Assembly: GCA_028583405.1 (NCBI GenBank)
Contig: CM053260.1
Span: forward strand, 13,910,660-13,974,659
Reading direction: 5' to 3'
DNA from: Pogonophryne albipinna
Lineage: Eukaryota > Chordata > Actinopteri > Perciformes > Artedidraconidae
Length of the DNA stretch: 64,000 nt
Notes under the pieces: generated by a model
What the model was told of the DNA's origin: nothing
Databases searched by the model: none
Seen by the model: only the letters and a program-made list of their open reading frames with translations
Program-made: the position numbers and the translations under genes
Shown here: positions 34,601 to 45,978 of the stretch, in pieces
Numbering within the stretch: the stretch's first letter is position 1
Layout: each line of letters begins with the position of its first letter

Positions 34601-34934
34601 GGTGAAAGTGGCCGCCTGTTGCTGGCGAGTCATTGAAGTACTGCTGCAATGCACGCCCAATGACGGCACGCCCAATGAGGGCACGAGATACATTTGTGCG
34701 TGCACGAGATGGAAGGCTGACAGACAGGACGGCAATCCAATCCGTTTAGCCGGGCCGGCTAAACGGATTGGTCGTACTTTTTACAGTATTACGGCTTCCA
34801 CAGATGAAATTTTTTTATGGATTTTTTGTCAAAGCACTTAAGATATTCATTGCTATCGGGATGTTAAGAGCATTCCATGGAATATAACAAAAAGTGTATC
34901 TCGAGCCGGTTTCTCAAACTTACCTACCCCCCCT

Positions 34935-35071
34935 TTAAGCCATTTCATTTCTAAGAATTCGGTCATGTCACAGAGTTTAGAGGAAAAGCATGGCTTACGT
35001 ATCGGTGCTAATGAGCATAGCTGAACCGTTAGGAGCAGGGTCAGCAGGAGCAGAGAGGAAGCTTTGAACAT
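34935..35071 (-). CDS. Candidate first exon of a secreted peptide, disrupted
   Basis: From the ATG at 35071 the minus strand reads MFKASSLLLLTLLLTVQLCS, a clean signal peptide (short basic start, leucine core, small residues near a plausible cleavage site), then LAPIRKPCFSSKLCDMTEF and onward to the TTAA element at 34934. The element sits in or just after this frame. Without it, the frame would extend a few codons and stop. No confident splice donor or downstream exon was found. It could be a real secreted-peptide exon, a chance frame or a relic. I do not recognise the family. The unique-looking sequence and its position next to FOXJ3 favour host DNA. Confidence 0.35.
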
Positions 35072-35453
35072 GATGTCCTTCTTGTCACAGTCCCTTCATT
35101 AGAGTCAAATCATTTCCACTAACTCCCACACAGCAGTGTGACCGGTGCCCCCACTGAGAGGGAATATCCTGCAGGGGGGCAGTATACGTGTAGAGTGTCA
35201 GTGTGGACACATGTTGTGAAATGACACACCATATGGTAATTTGGGGAGGGTGCTTTGAGGGTGGGTATGAGAGAGTTATGATCACATGGACCTCTTCTAC
35301 AAGACTACACCAGCTGTTCTAATCCTGTATTAAAAGGTCAAAATGTCTCTTAAAACACCTTAAAAAGGTCCTTAAGAAACAGATATATGAAGTTACACCA
35401 TGTTATGGAACATAATCTTTTTTCAAAGATTTAAAAAATACTTTGAACTTATA
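35072..35453. other. Unique-looking sequence upstream of the candidate exon
   Basis: There is no repeat signature and no convincing TATA box. It would be the promoter side of the minus-strand candidate exon. The frame at 35085-35285 is not credible. Confidence 0.4.
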
Positions 35454-35457
35454 TTAA

Positions 35458-36250
35458 AGGTCTCCAATTATGCTATTTTTAGGCATATATTATGGGTCTC
35501 AGATATATAAAAATGTATAAAAAAACATGTATATGATGTGTTTTGCTCAAAATACCAAACAGATCGTGCATTTTAGACATCCCTCATATCCCTCTGTTTT
35601 AGCCCTGTTAGAGAACTGCTGATTCGGGGTCCTTAGTTTAAAAAAAAAAAAAAAAAAAAAGAGGCGGTGGAGCTAATGCCTGCTCAGAATTACACGGCAG
35701 ATTCAGCTCAATGCTGCCGTGACTAAATGCCATCATGTTCCAAACCACATCAAGGATTATTTCTGAAAGAGTATGGAGCTCAAATGCTTTTTCTCTTGCC
35801 GGTTTACCACAAGGTGAGTTCCTTTTTTTATTTCCTGCTTTTTTACACATGTGTTCTCTCCAGTAGGCTACTGCGTTAGCTGTGAGTGTTAGTATGCTTG
35901 CTAATGTAAACAAAGACCATATTACTTCCAAAACAGTCGGGCATTGTTTCTGATAGCAACTTTCTGATAGTTCCGTAGGTCCACATTTCCGATATTGCGT
36001 CATATCGGAAACTCCTGTTTTTAGAGATTTGGGTAGGAGGAAAAGAGAGAGGGTTTTATTTGCTTACGCTGCGTGAGTTCCCCGACACACCGGGGACACA
36101 TATTTATAAAAGACATCAAAACGTGCATTTTGCACAACAGGTCCCTTTTTAGATATTTGCTCTGTGAATACTATATCACATGGCAGACAAAATGACCCAC
36201 TCATAGTACATGAAGTATTATTTGGTACAGTTGGGATAAAGGACATACTA
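35458..36250. mobile_element. TTAA-type MITE fragment with A-run
   Basis: It starts AGGTCTCCAATTATGC after TTAA at 35454-35457, resembling the ends of the TTAA MITEs above. The expected inverse end is not found, so it is truncated or rearranged. An A-run is at 35641-35660. Minus-strand frames (35638-36003, 36064-36246) are repeat-derived and not taken as genes. Confidence 0.5.
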
Positions 36251-38215
36251 CCTTTTAATTCTCACATCAACTGGAATGAAGCTCGTAATGAAGTTGTTGG
36301 CATCTCTACAGTAGTTGTACTCGGGATAATCTAGGAATGCTAATACATTTCTAGGTTTTCTAGCTGGTAGGCATGGTTTATCTATTATTATAGGATAATA
36401 TGTGCTGCTTACCAACAGTTCAGCTTCAACCTGATGAGTATCATTGTTATAATGAAGACTGTACCTCACAAGTAGGACAACAGACAAGAACTAGAGAATG
36501 CAATTCCTGAAGAAATTGCTAGTGGGAATGCTTTATGCTGAAAAGCTGATGCTAAACTGCTATGCTGAAATGTAATGTGTAAGAAGAAAGTGAATAATTT
36601 AGATTGAAATGATACATGAATACTGGGGGCTTGAATGTGTGATGAGAGAAGAAATGAAAATAAAAAGGCTTGGAAAAGCAGCAGAATATTTGAACTGCAA
36701 ACTTTTGAACTAACTTGATGGGGAATGATCTGTCGCCATGCCAACGGCATTTGATGACATCCCATAATACGCTTCGATGCGTTGATGGCTGCATCGTTAC
36801 CAAACCTGTGAAGTTTTGGGCCGTTTGGAGCATTTTCACTGAAGTTATGAGGAAAACCGTGTTTCATGGCGAGCATTGTGTTGCCATGGCAACGGGCATT
36901 TGAAGAAATCTCAAACTGTCTCATAGATGTCTTCACGGCTGGACTGTTAGCACACATGTGAAGTTTGAGCACTTTTTGAACATTTTCATAGGAGTTAATG
37001 TATCGTCTTTTATGGTGAGGGATGCGTTTCCATGGAAACGGCATATGATGACACCCCATAATTGACATAGAGCTGTTGAGGGCAGGACCGTCAGTTGGAG
37101 TTATGACATCATCGTGTTCCATGACCCAGGTGTTTATATTTCGTGTCCAGAGATCAAAGGTTTCCAGACTTGTATTTACATAACATAGAGTGGGAAGCTT
37201 CCCCATTATGTAGGATTTATATAAATAATTCAAATAAATGTGGCAAAGATGCTGATTAGACAGCATGATTATTGCACAGGTGTGCCTTAGGCTGGCCACA
37301 ATAAAAGGCCACTCTGAAACGTGCAGTTTTGCTTTATTGGGGGGGTCCGAAAACCAGTCAGTATCTGGTGTGAGGGGTAGGGGTAGGGTTAGGGTAATGT
37401 TGTGAATCGAGTGGCCCATGGTGGTGGTGGGGTTATGGTATGGGCAGGCGTATGTTATGGACGACGAACACAGGCCACTCGATTCACAACATTACCCTAA
37501 CCCTAACCCTACCCCTCACACCAGATACTGACTGGTTTTTGGACCCCCCCAGACCCCCCCAATAAAGCAAAACTGCACGTTTCAGAGTGGCCTTTTATTG
37601 TGGCCATTCTAAGGCACACCTGTGCAATAATCATGCTGTCTAATCAGCATCTTGATATGCCACACCTGTGAGGTGGGATGGATTATCTCGGCAAAGGAGA
37701 AGTGCTCACTATCACAGATTTTTTCAGATTTGTGAACAATATTTGAGAGAAATGGTTATTTTGTGTATATAGAAAATGTTTTAGATCTTTGAGTTCATCT
37801 CATGAAAAATGGGAGCAAAAACAAAAGTGTTGCGTTTATATTTTTGTTCAGTGTAAGTGGTGTGGCTGAGTACTTTAAAGGGTTCATGAATAGAGGGGAC
37901 TTGAATGTGAAATAAGAACAAGAAAATAAAAGTCTAAATGCATGAAAAAGCAGCAGAATATTTGAACTGAAAACTTTAGAACTAAAATCATACGTCACCA
38001 ATAATGTCTAAAATATGTGGAACATGTTGAAGTCAGTTTGAAGTCTCCATCAGACGGAAAAGAATAGGCTGACAGTCTGTTAAACTCCAGTGACCATGTC
38101 ATTAGTCTGCTGCTCTAATTATGTCAATTGGAGTTATGACATCATCGTGTTCCATGACACAGGTGTTTATATTTGAGCTAACGACGTGTCCAGAGATCAA
38201 AGGTTTCCATGGTGA
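36251..38215. repeat. Diverged direct-repeat cluster
   Basis: Bases about 36580-36712 resemble 37870-37985 (both with AAAAGCAGCAGAATATTTGA). Bases 37096-37160 resemble 38126-38215 (both with GAGTTATGACATCATCGTGT). The cluster is broken by a foldback element. The 317-codon frame at 36466-37419 on the minus strand crosses repeat and foldback boundaries and is rejected as a gene. Confidence 0.6.
37248..37652. mobile_element. Foldback element with telomere-like core
   Basis: The arms at about 37248-37419 and 37473-37652 are inverted, with a 53-bp loop. The arms include AGGGGTAGGGGTAGGGTTAG and its inverse, a short telomere-like run. The flank running to about 37855 ends ATATTTTTGTTCAGT, the end of a very common fish repeat (ACTGAACAAAAATATAAACG in the other orientation). 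Confidence 0.75.
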
Positions 38216-39517
38216 TCAGTGAGAGGAAAGCATTTTCATTGTTCTGAATGAGAGATAAACCTGTTACATGTGAACGTTTTGTTGAAGAACCGTAACAGAT
38301 ATCAGTGAAATTTCAAAGCGTGAAGCATGTCAAGGAACTTGAGCATCTGAAGTGTACTTTTTGTGCACTTTCGGGTTAATAATGTGGCATTTTTGGCAGA
38401 TTAACTAAAGGTGTGCAGATGCTGTGGTGAGGAAAGGTGAGGCTGAATTTACAATGGAGTTTAATGGAGTCATGTTGAAAGTTTTTGTCACTTCATGCCG
38501 TCAAGAGGCATTTTGTTTAATTATTTTGCTTAATTTTTTGTATCTTTCTAGCTACGAGATGTTTTCCTACGTTTGTCGTGAAAAAGTATGTCTCAGGAAT
38601 GTAGGGTTTTGGAATTATGGCAGGTTAAAAAGAAAATATGAAGGCAAAATTCAATCTGTCCTCCACAGCTGTGACATCACACACTCTAAAATCTGAAGGC
38701 CTCTTTACCAAGGTCTGAACAATGTTTAATATCTCTAAAAGTATGAATCAGATTTAAAAGTTGTGTTACACGAATAATGTCAGAAAAATTTGTGACATTT
38801 TAAAGTTGGAATGAGGTTTCTGAGTGAAAGTATGAAGGAGCAGTTGAAGAAGGAGCAGTTAGCAGTTGAAGTTGCTGAAGATTGTTGAAGTCTGAAGAGT
38901 TCTCCATTGACTTCCATGTTAAAAATGGGATGTATCTCTGGAATTATGAAAGTTATGAATGATAAAAGTAATAGCCATTGATTCCCGACCGAGCTGAACG
39001 CGTTGATGTTCCAACTGAGTTTCTGCGATGTTCAATGTGGGAGAAGAAGCAGCGCAAAATAACCCAGCGGAATAATAAAGAATTTCGTGCGTAGCATAAC
39101 AGATAGTTGGAATGCTGTGTCAGCATTCCCACTAAATAAGCAGATATATGTTTGCAAGAAAAGCTCTCTTACAGTTTCTCAAAACATGGGTTACTTTAAG
39201 ATTTTGATTGCCAAAAATTGGCAAAGAAATATTGACTTTAATCATAAGAAATGCCTGGAAATGCATGCATGTTTAAACACATTTACTATTGTTTTTGCAT
39301 CTTTATAAAGATGTATAAGCATGTCCTTTGGGCAATGTACAAATGCTCTTATACTGTAGCATAGGGAGTGATCTTTTATCTGTTCTGAGGCCATTTGTTT
39401 CCTTTCCTCAAATCTGCCAATGATGTGAGAGTGAAACATCTTCCTGCCATGTTCTACTGATGGCAGTCTTCAGGAACAAAGCTCAAACAGCACATTATTC
39501 CACAGTGAAGTTACCAT
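38216..39517. other. No gene; repeat-like sequence
   Basis: There is a perfect small hairpin GGAATGCTG-TGT-CAGCATTCC near 39110-39130. The 90-codon frame at 38424-38696 matches nothing known to me. The boundary of the FOXJ3 transcript is probably near 39518. Confidence 0.4.
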
Positions 39518-42500
39518 ATTTTATTTCTTTAAGTGCCATTCATGCATATTGGGGAAGGGGGTGGGTGGGCGGTGGTATCGACAATTCTAATAACACTTGA
39601 GTTATTTTACAGCACTTAACAAATACAGAGAGTAGCTGTGTCATCTCATTGGACAACAAAAGTAATAAACCGTGCAATAAACAAAAAGGAGAAAAAAATA
39701 CAAGAAATGACAGAGACAAAATCAAACAAAACAGAAAAATAAAACACAAACCAAATATATATTATCAACACTGAAACACTGAATGTAGAACCATAGTACA
39801 GGTAAAAGGTAGTGTCACACAAAAAGCCAACGCATTTTCATCACATATATACAATATAGATATATACATACTGTCACCCTCTGATTGGACAATAACAAAA
39901 TACTCTATTCTTTTCGCTCCTGTCTTTCATGAATAAGACCCACCCCCAGCCTTGATACCCCACCCCCGAGACGAAAAAAGGGATGATTGAAAAGACATAT
40001 ATGTACAAGCACAACAACACACCAGCACTGAATAAAATAGGCCCCAATCAGCAGTACTTGTTGGCAGTTCTCTCCCATATCGTGATGAGGCTTTTTTATC
40101 TTTTAATCTTTTTTCCCAATAATTGTAATCTCTCTGGCAGGTACATGTCCAGCGGTTTTTAAAAACTTAAATTATCTTTTGAAAAACAACTAAATCTCAC
40201 ACAAGCACACACATATAGACATAACATTGTGATTGTGATCCAGTCATTGTCTTCACCTTTTTCCCTTTTAGCCACATCCGTTCACTAAAATATTTTTGTT
40301 TTCCCAATGTGCTGCTGTGGTCAAACAGTAGCTTCTGTGCGTTTTCACGATCTTCACCTGGAGGAACTGAAACACACTTCACACCAACCAAGGACTCACA
40401 GGACGCTCTCTACTGTCCGTCCAAGGAGTCCTAATGAAAACACAAATTGATGTTTTTTCACGGCTGTCTTCAGAGTCAGTCGATTGGCCCCCACTCGACT
40501 AAAGGAGCTATGATTTGGGTCATTTAACGGACTGAAGTATTTTGTCTGAGCACTAATGAGGAAATTCTGGCAGTTGAACAAACTCATAGTTGAGATCCAC
40601 AGGCGGACATTTGATATACAAAGACAGACAAAACAGAGCAGAAAGTAGCAGGAGTGGACAGTCACTGTATGATTGGCAGGAAAATATAAAAATGAATGGC
40701 AGTATCATCAGTTGAAAGAAGAGAACTTGACTTCATCGGCACAGTGCAGCTGTGGACAGTTTAACAGAAGACCGACAATATAAAACTGGGCTGGTTCTAG
40801 TTTCAAATAACCTTCTGTGTTCAAATGTAAAAACATCTGGTTCTAGAATATCCAATAAAACAACCGTGTGAGATTTGAACATGCCTTTTCTCACAATAAC
40901 AAAGACATTGTGTAATATCATAGAAAAAGAATCCATGATTGTCATTCAAAATATGAAATAAAAACCTAAACGTTGTTGCTGGAGTCCCTAGCTGGGAAAT
41001 TATCTGTATAGGAATAGTTAGACATTTTGGTAAATATGGGAAAACCGCACTGGTGTCTGTATTTAGAATATGAAGCTACAAACAGTAGACAGTTAGCTTA
41101 GCTTAGCTTAAAATCTGGAAACAGCCTGTCTCTGTCAGACAGGAATCTACTCACCAGCACCTCGAAAGCTCAGTAATTAACATTTTACAACTCCAGGAAG
41201 TTACTGCAAGTGGACATTAAACAGTCCAACACATAACCTACTGTAAAACGTTTTTTGTTTTCTTTTTCAAACAGATAATCACATGATAATATGTGTTAAG
41301 TCAATCGTTTTGGTGAGGGTGCAGGCATATTTCGCTACCTATAGAGTCACACTAGCTCATTTCCCAACGTTTCCAGTTCTAATGCTGACAGTCTGCTGGC
41401 TGTAGCTTCAAAAAACATCCCAGAATGTGAAACTAATCCTTTCAATAAGGTGTAGTAGATGCAAAGCACCATCTTGTACATGTTTACCAGTATAGAATAG
41501 AGGAGGAAGAATCCTGTTTATTGTCAACTGTAGGGTCAGATAGCTTTGAGATCCAGAGGTGCTTTGCATCTTAGAAACGGATCAACAGAAAGTGTAAGTG
41601 TGCAAAGGGCTCTTTTTAACATAGTGTCTCTAAGGTTCAGCACCTGTCTGATTGAGGAGCCACTTGTTTCAGGACGCAGAGGACAGGTTTCCAGAACCGC
41701 GGATCTCCCTGTTCTGTGCTTTGGAAACCCTTCCCACAAAAAAACCATGTCTGAAATCTCTTCTTTAATCACTGTGTGCATCTGCTTTTGTGCTCGTAGA
41801 TAGCATAGAGATGATTGCAGCAATCAATCATAGCCCTAAAATGACAATAAAACCAAAACACCCACACACACACCATATGTTCAACCAACACACACGCGCA
41901 CACACACACACACACATTGTATGAGTCACATTTCTCATTATGTTATGATTGTATAATAGCAAATTCTGACGCTATCGAACCATCACAACAAAACACAGGG
42001 CAGTTGAAAGATTCGTATCTCTGTCATTTGAATGTCAGGAGTGACAATGAACACGTGTAGCATCGAAATATCGCTTTGATGTGCGATAGGTGGATTTGGA
42101 TTGCATTTATTAAAAAAGGAGAGTTCGGTAAATAATGTTTTTTTTGTTTTACCTTTTACAAATGGAAACACCATTTGACGCATATCCTATTGATCATTAA
42201 TCAATCCAATAATGGCACGTTTAAGAAGCTTCACCACCCTTCATTAGTCTTTATACAAACACATTTTATTTGTCCACTAGCAATGTTTCAAATCGGCAAG
42301 GCTGGAAACCAGAACTCTAAAAATTGCATTCAGGCTCATTACTTTTCCTTGTTTCTCTCACTAGTTAAAACAATTATAACATGGTTCGTATAAAATTTTA
42401 CACAATTGTTTAAACTAATAGTTTGGCATTATAGAAATTATGTTTATACGCTTTCTTGGGTAGTTAGAAGATTAGCTCTAAACCAATCTCACTTCTGGAG

Positions 42501-44068
42501 GAACAGGACACAGAGAAGCAGCTAGCATGGCTCTGTCTAGCGCTAACGCAGAATCAGCCAACCAGAAACATTAAAGTTAAGAAATGACCACATTATATCT
42601 CCAGGGAGTCATCATAGCAACCATCTGAAATATAGTTCAGCACATCCCCCCCCCCCCCCCCCCATAAACGTCAAACCGTTCAGTTTTTGGAGATATAATG
42701 TGTTAGCTTTGTTAGCTTCAGTCAGAGCCAGTTCAGCCGTTTCATCCTGAGAAGTGTATCTACCAAACAATCTTGTCATATTACTCCCCAAATGACTATA
42801 TGTTTACTATGATACATAATAACATAATGATATATTGGCCATTGTTAGTTTTTTAACATGAAAGTGTCTGTGAAACTGTCGCCATGATACATGCTGAGCG
42901 GTGCAAACTGTTTGAAAACCAGCTTGTACTTATTAGCAGACATAAATGCTAATATCGAAGTATTTGTGATAAGCGGATGATGTTAGCATTACCAATACGT
43001 CCAAATCTACTTTCATTGTCTCTGAACGATGGTGGCTTGTGTAATGATCAATAGAATAGTCACCTTAAAGTCAACTTGACCATAAAACGTGATTTTTTTC
43101 ACGCTAAAACAGTTTCTGATAGGTAAAGCAATTATTTTCCGACACGATGCACACAGAGACCCGACATGTTACTTTGGGTGGAGTGAATTAAAAAAAACTA
43201 GAGATATTTGACTTCCCTGCTTCACCTTCTCACTCATCATTCTCACGCGCCTTGAAGTGCTTGAGACAGAGAACAAGTTCAAAAAAGAAAAAGCTGTTGT
43301 ACTCCCATCACTGGTCTGTTGCAGTGAGCCTGATCACGATGGTTGGCTTTGAAAACAGATCACCAACTTTCTGTGATCTCCCTCTCACCTCCTCTCTCGG
43401 TTTGTATAATATCAAGCCTGCTTAAACATTTAACACCCTGTTCAAAGTTATTGTAAACCTCACTTTTCCACCAACTCAGCCACAGTGGGGCCCACTTTCT
43501 CCCAAAAGTGACCATCACATTACTCACAGAGACGGCCTGTGTTTCTTAAAAACAAAAAAACAAAACTAAATTGTTTTTAAAAAATAATTGAGAGATAAAC
43601 TCATCCAAGAGGCAGCGGAGGCCAATGTCAACACGAGAAGAATTACAAGCTGAACACGTCGCTCAAATCACATAACAGTTACGGAGCAGGGGGTCGGGGG
43701 GAGAGGGGTTCGGACTTTGGAAGGCTGCTGGCGAGGGACGGGGGGAGGGCCGGCTGAGGAGCTGAGGAGCGAGTGGTTTGGACGTCAATGTGTTCTACTC
43801 GTCTCTAGACAAGTACATAAGCAATCACTTTAACATGTCCAACTGAATATGATTGTCTTCAAAGTAACCTTTTCGAGGTATGTTTTGCTTTTCGTAGAAA
43901 TGTCAGGGCTGTGAAGTCTGTCTGTCTCTTAAGCTTGTCAAACGTTCTTCTGCCTCCCACCCACAGCGGCCTCCTCCTCCTGCGGCCTCTCAGCTCAGCC
44001 TGGCTTCCTCTGGCCTCCAACTCCTCTCCTCGCTCCCTTTTGTTTTGCAGAAAGGAGATTTTAGGGGG
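39518..44068 (-). other. foxj3: Likely FOXJ3 3' untranslated region
   Basis: This is the 4.5 kb downstream of the stop codon, with no transposon signature that I recognise, unlike both sides. The minus strand has AATAAA near 39517-39524 (AAAGAAATAAAATATGG), a plausible polyadenylation signal. A long, conserved 3' UTR is known for vertebrate FOXJ3. The exact end is inferred. It contains a CA run (41888-41916), an 18-base C run (42646-42663) and no credible coding frames. Confidence 0.55.
42646..42663. repeat. 18-base C homopolymer in presumed 3' UTR
   Basis: Pure C run, G on the transcript strand. A length error is possible. Confidence 0.9.
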
Positions 44069-44181
44069 CTAAACGATGGAGTCCCAATCAAAGTCGTCCT
44101 GGATGTCATCAGCTGGCATGCGATGCATCTGGAAGTTTCTGGTAGGTATCATGTGCTGCTGGTTCATCTGTGCATGGTGTC
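44069..44181 (-). CDS. foxj3: FOXJ3 last coding exon
   Basis: The exon follows an acceptor (CTCTGCAG) and encodes [36 protein letters not shown] and a TAG stop at 44069-44071. The acidic C-terminal tail [13 protein letters not shown] is the same as I recall for vertebrate FOXJ3, a forkhead transcription factor acting in the nucleus. The forkhead DNA-binding domain itself is N-terminal and not in this window. The first codon is split with the previous exon (phase 1), and both junctions obey GT-AG. FOXJ2 is the alternative paralogue, but the tail fits FOXJ3 better. Confidence 0.88.
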
Positions 44182-44286
44182 CTGCAGAGAGAGGGGGGAG
44201 GGGAGAGTCAGATCGGCCCAGTTTATCAATAAAACAGTAAATCAAAGGCTAATAGCTAAATGTTTTTCTCTGTGGCGTCATGTCAC

Positions 44287-44385
44287 CTGTCATTGTGGGT
44301 CCTGTGCCGCTCATAGGGGTCATGTGGGGATATCCTGGAGGACCCATCATGGACATGCTCTGTCTGGTGTCCATGTAGATATTTC
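44287..44385 (-). CDS. foxj3: FOXJ3 penultimate coding exon
   Basis: This 99-bp phase-1 exon has acceptor TATCTTCAG and donor ACAG|GTGACA. It encodes NIYMDTRQSMSMMGPPGYPH, then MTPMSGTGPTMT, corresponding to the NLYIDSRQ and PPGYPH region of FOXJ3. It belongs to the low-complexity Pro/Met/Gln C-terminal region, where transactivation is expected. No enzymatic motif is present. Confidence 0.85.
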
Positions 44386-45155
44386 CTGAAGATAGAATTC
44401 GAAATTTGATGTCAAGCAAAAAAGCAAACTAGTTTCAGGGTGAGGCCCTGCAGCGTCATTTTACAGAAGGAACTCTGCATTAGCTCAGATTATAGCTACT
44501 ACCCACACAAAAAACATCATGGTCTATACAAATATTTGGTATTGTTTGACACTTGAAATCAGATGATATTATAATAACACCACTTCCAAAATAGTAAGTG
44601 AACTTTGTAACTAATGTTTAGAATTTGCAAGTAACGTGTACCAAAAGAAAGTCTAATACAGCAGCTAAAGAACTGTGTTTCTCTCGGTGTAATCATTGTT
44701 GGGGTGAACTATAGACATATGCAGCTGTTGATGAGGCGACGCAAGCAGACCCTATTTGGTTTCAAGGGACCAAAAAGGTTGCAGATCGCTGGCACAACGT
44801 CTCCAGACTGTTTGCACTTTCTGATATAAGGAAATGTAGGTTAGATACATTCTTAAGGCTCTTGGTTAACTTATACTGGCTTTTTCAGACTAGAGTTTAG
44901 TATGAAAATACCCTTACAGATAAAGAAAAATACCTCATAGTAATGAACAATTACAGCATATATTATTACCAGAAACAAAACCAGATAAAAGGTGCTTTCT
45001 CAACAAGATTATAATAAATCACATACGAAAACTTCCTCATATCAAAACAAACACCACAGCCAACAACTACAGAGCACATTAATTAACAAGTTGGTAGGGT
45101 GAAGGAGTGTGTGTTGGAGTGTGTATTGGAGTGTGTGCTGGAGTGTGTGTTTGAC

Positions 45156-45347
45156 CTGTGTTGAGGTGCTGGCTGGGTTTGTTGGGGTGCATGGAGCCGT
45201 GACAGACAGGAGGCTGCACTGCCCCCTGTGGCTGGATTACACCGGTGCGGGCAAAGAACTGGTTGATGGACGAGCAGAGGTCGGCGATCTGGGTGGGCTC
45301 CAGGGACCAATTGTTCAACTCCGCTTGTCTCATACTGTCTCTCAACC
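45156..45347 (-). CDS. foxj3: FOXJ3 coding exon (third from last)
   Basis: This 192-bp exon has acceptor CTCTGAAG and donor ACAG|GTCAAA, phase 1 on both sides. It encodes [20 protein letters not shown], then [20 protein letters not shown] and [16 protein letters not shown]. The block MRQA-LNNWSL and ADLCSS-NQFF is a conserved FOXJ3 C-terminal segment. The donor is followed by an intronic tandem of GTGTG-type units (45105-45150), close enough that length changes could affect splicing. Upstream exons are not found before the N gap. Confidence 0.87.
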
Positions 45348-45978
45348 CTTCAGAGCATAAAACACACAATTATAGAGAGAACAATCAAAGTTAATACCAG
45401 ATCTAGGGACAGTATCTGCTCTAAAATGCATTAGTGACAATGAAATGTGTGAAACTGCACCAGCCAACTGTCTCTAGAATATAAATATAGTAAATTAGAA
45501 ACTAATTAACAAACACAAAGCAAAAACCTTGGTTGCAATATATATTCATTATGTCAGTAACCTTCAGTGGGTGATATTTAAAAAACATCCTACCTTGCAA
45601 TCCTAGACTGTAATTGGATAAACTGACCTGCTGAGCTCGGTGTTTTGGTAATTAAACTTGAAGGCAGTGTTATTTAATTGAAGAGCTCAGTTTAATTAAA
45701 CTCGTAATCAACTCCACAGTGTCAACACTTCAGCACTCAATCAAAAGCCGGGGCAGAACTGTACTATCAGCTCCCGGCTTTTAATGTTTTCTTCCTTCTT
45801 TAATCTAGAAAAATCTTAATCTCCTACATTCAAATACATTACATGTCCATTGTGTGATTAGTATTTGTAAATGCAGTAAGGTTTATTTGTTGTGTCCAAA
45901 CCGCACCTTGGAAAGGTGAAAGGTCGACATCAGCCCAGTTATAGCTGCTAGCAATACGACAGCTTTCTTTCAGTGCAT
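45348..45978 (-). other. foxj3: FOXJ3 intron, partial
   Basis: AT-rich sequence with no exon that I can identify. The next upstream FOXJ3 exon (expected to contain the His/Pro-rich region) may be in the adjacent gap. Confidence 0.6.

Larger units (their letters stand above)
33786..34934. mobile_element. TTAA-flanked element, AGGGGGGGTAGGTAAGTTTC ends
   Basis: The ends AGGGGGGGTAGGTAAGTTTC and GAAACCGGCTCGAG-type subterminal sequence are inverted over about 38 bases (33786-33823 and 34897-34934). TTAA flanks at 33782-33785 and 34935-34938 indicate a Kolobok or piggyBac-type insertion. It contains the TATGGGGG MITE (34016-34444) and a minus-strand coding remnant (34451-34600). The palindrome arm, as visible, ends inside this element at 34393, only because the window cuts the left arm. 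Confidence 0.85.

Noticed and set aside
35638..36003. 121-codon minus-strand frame ending in a Phe run
   Set aside because: The Phe run is the A homopolymer at 35641-35660; the rest lies in a TTAA-type MITE fragment.
36466..37419. 317-codon minus-strand open frame
   Set aside because: It crosses a foldback boundary and diverged repeats, shows no domain, and its composition follows repeat sequence; an accidental frame.
37370..37520. Interstitial telomere array
   Set aside because: Only a few imperfect TTAGGG-like units, paired as part of a foldback element.
41536..41823. Overlapping frames on both strands in the FOXJ3 3' region
   Set aside because: Neither matches a known protein and both lie within the presumed 3' UTR without splice or start context.
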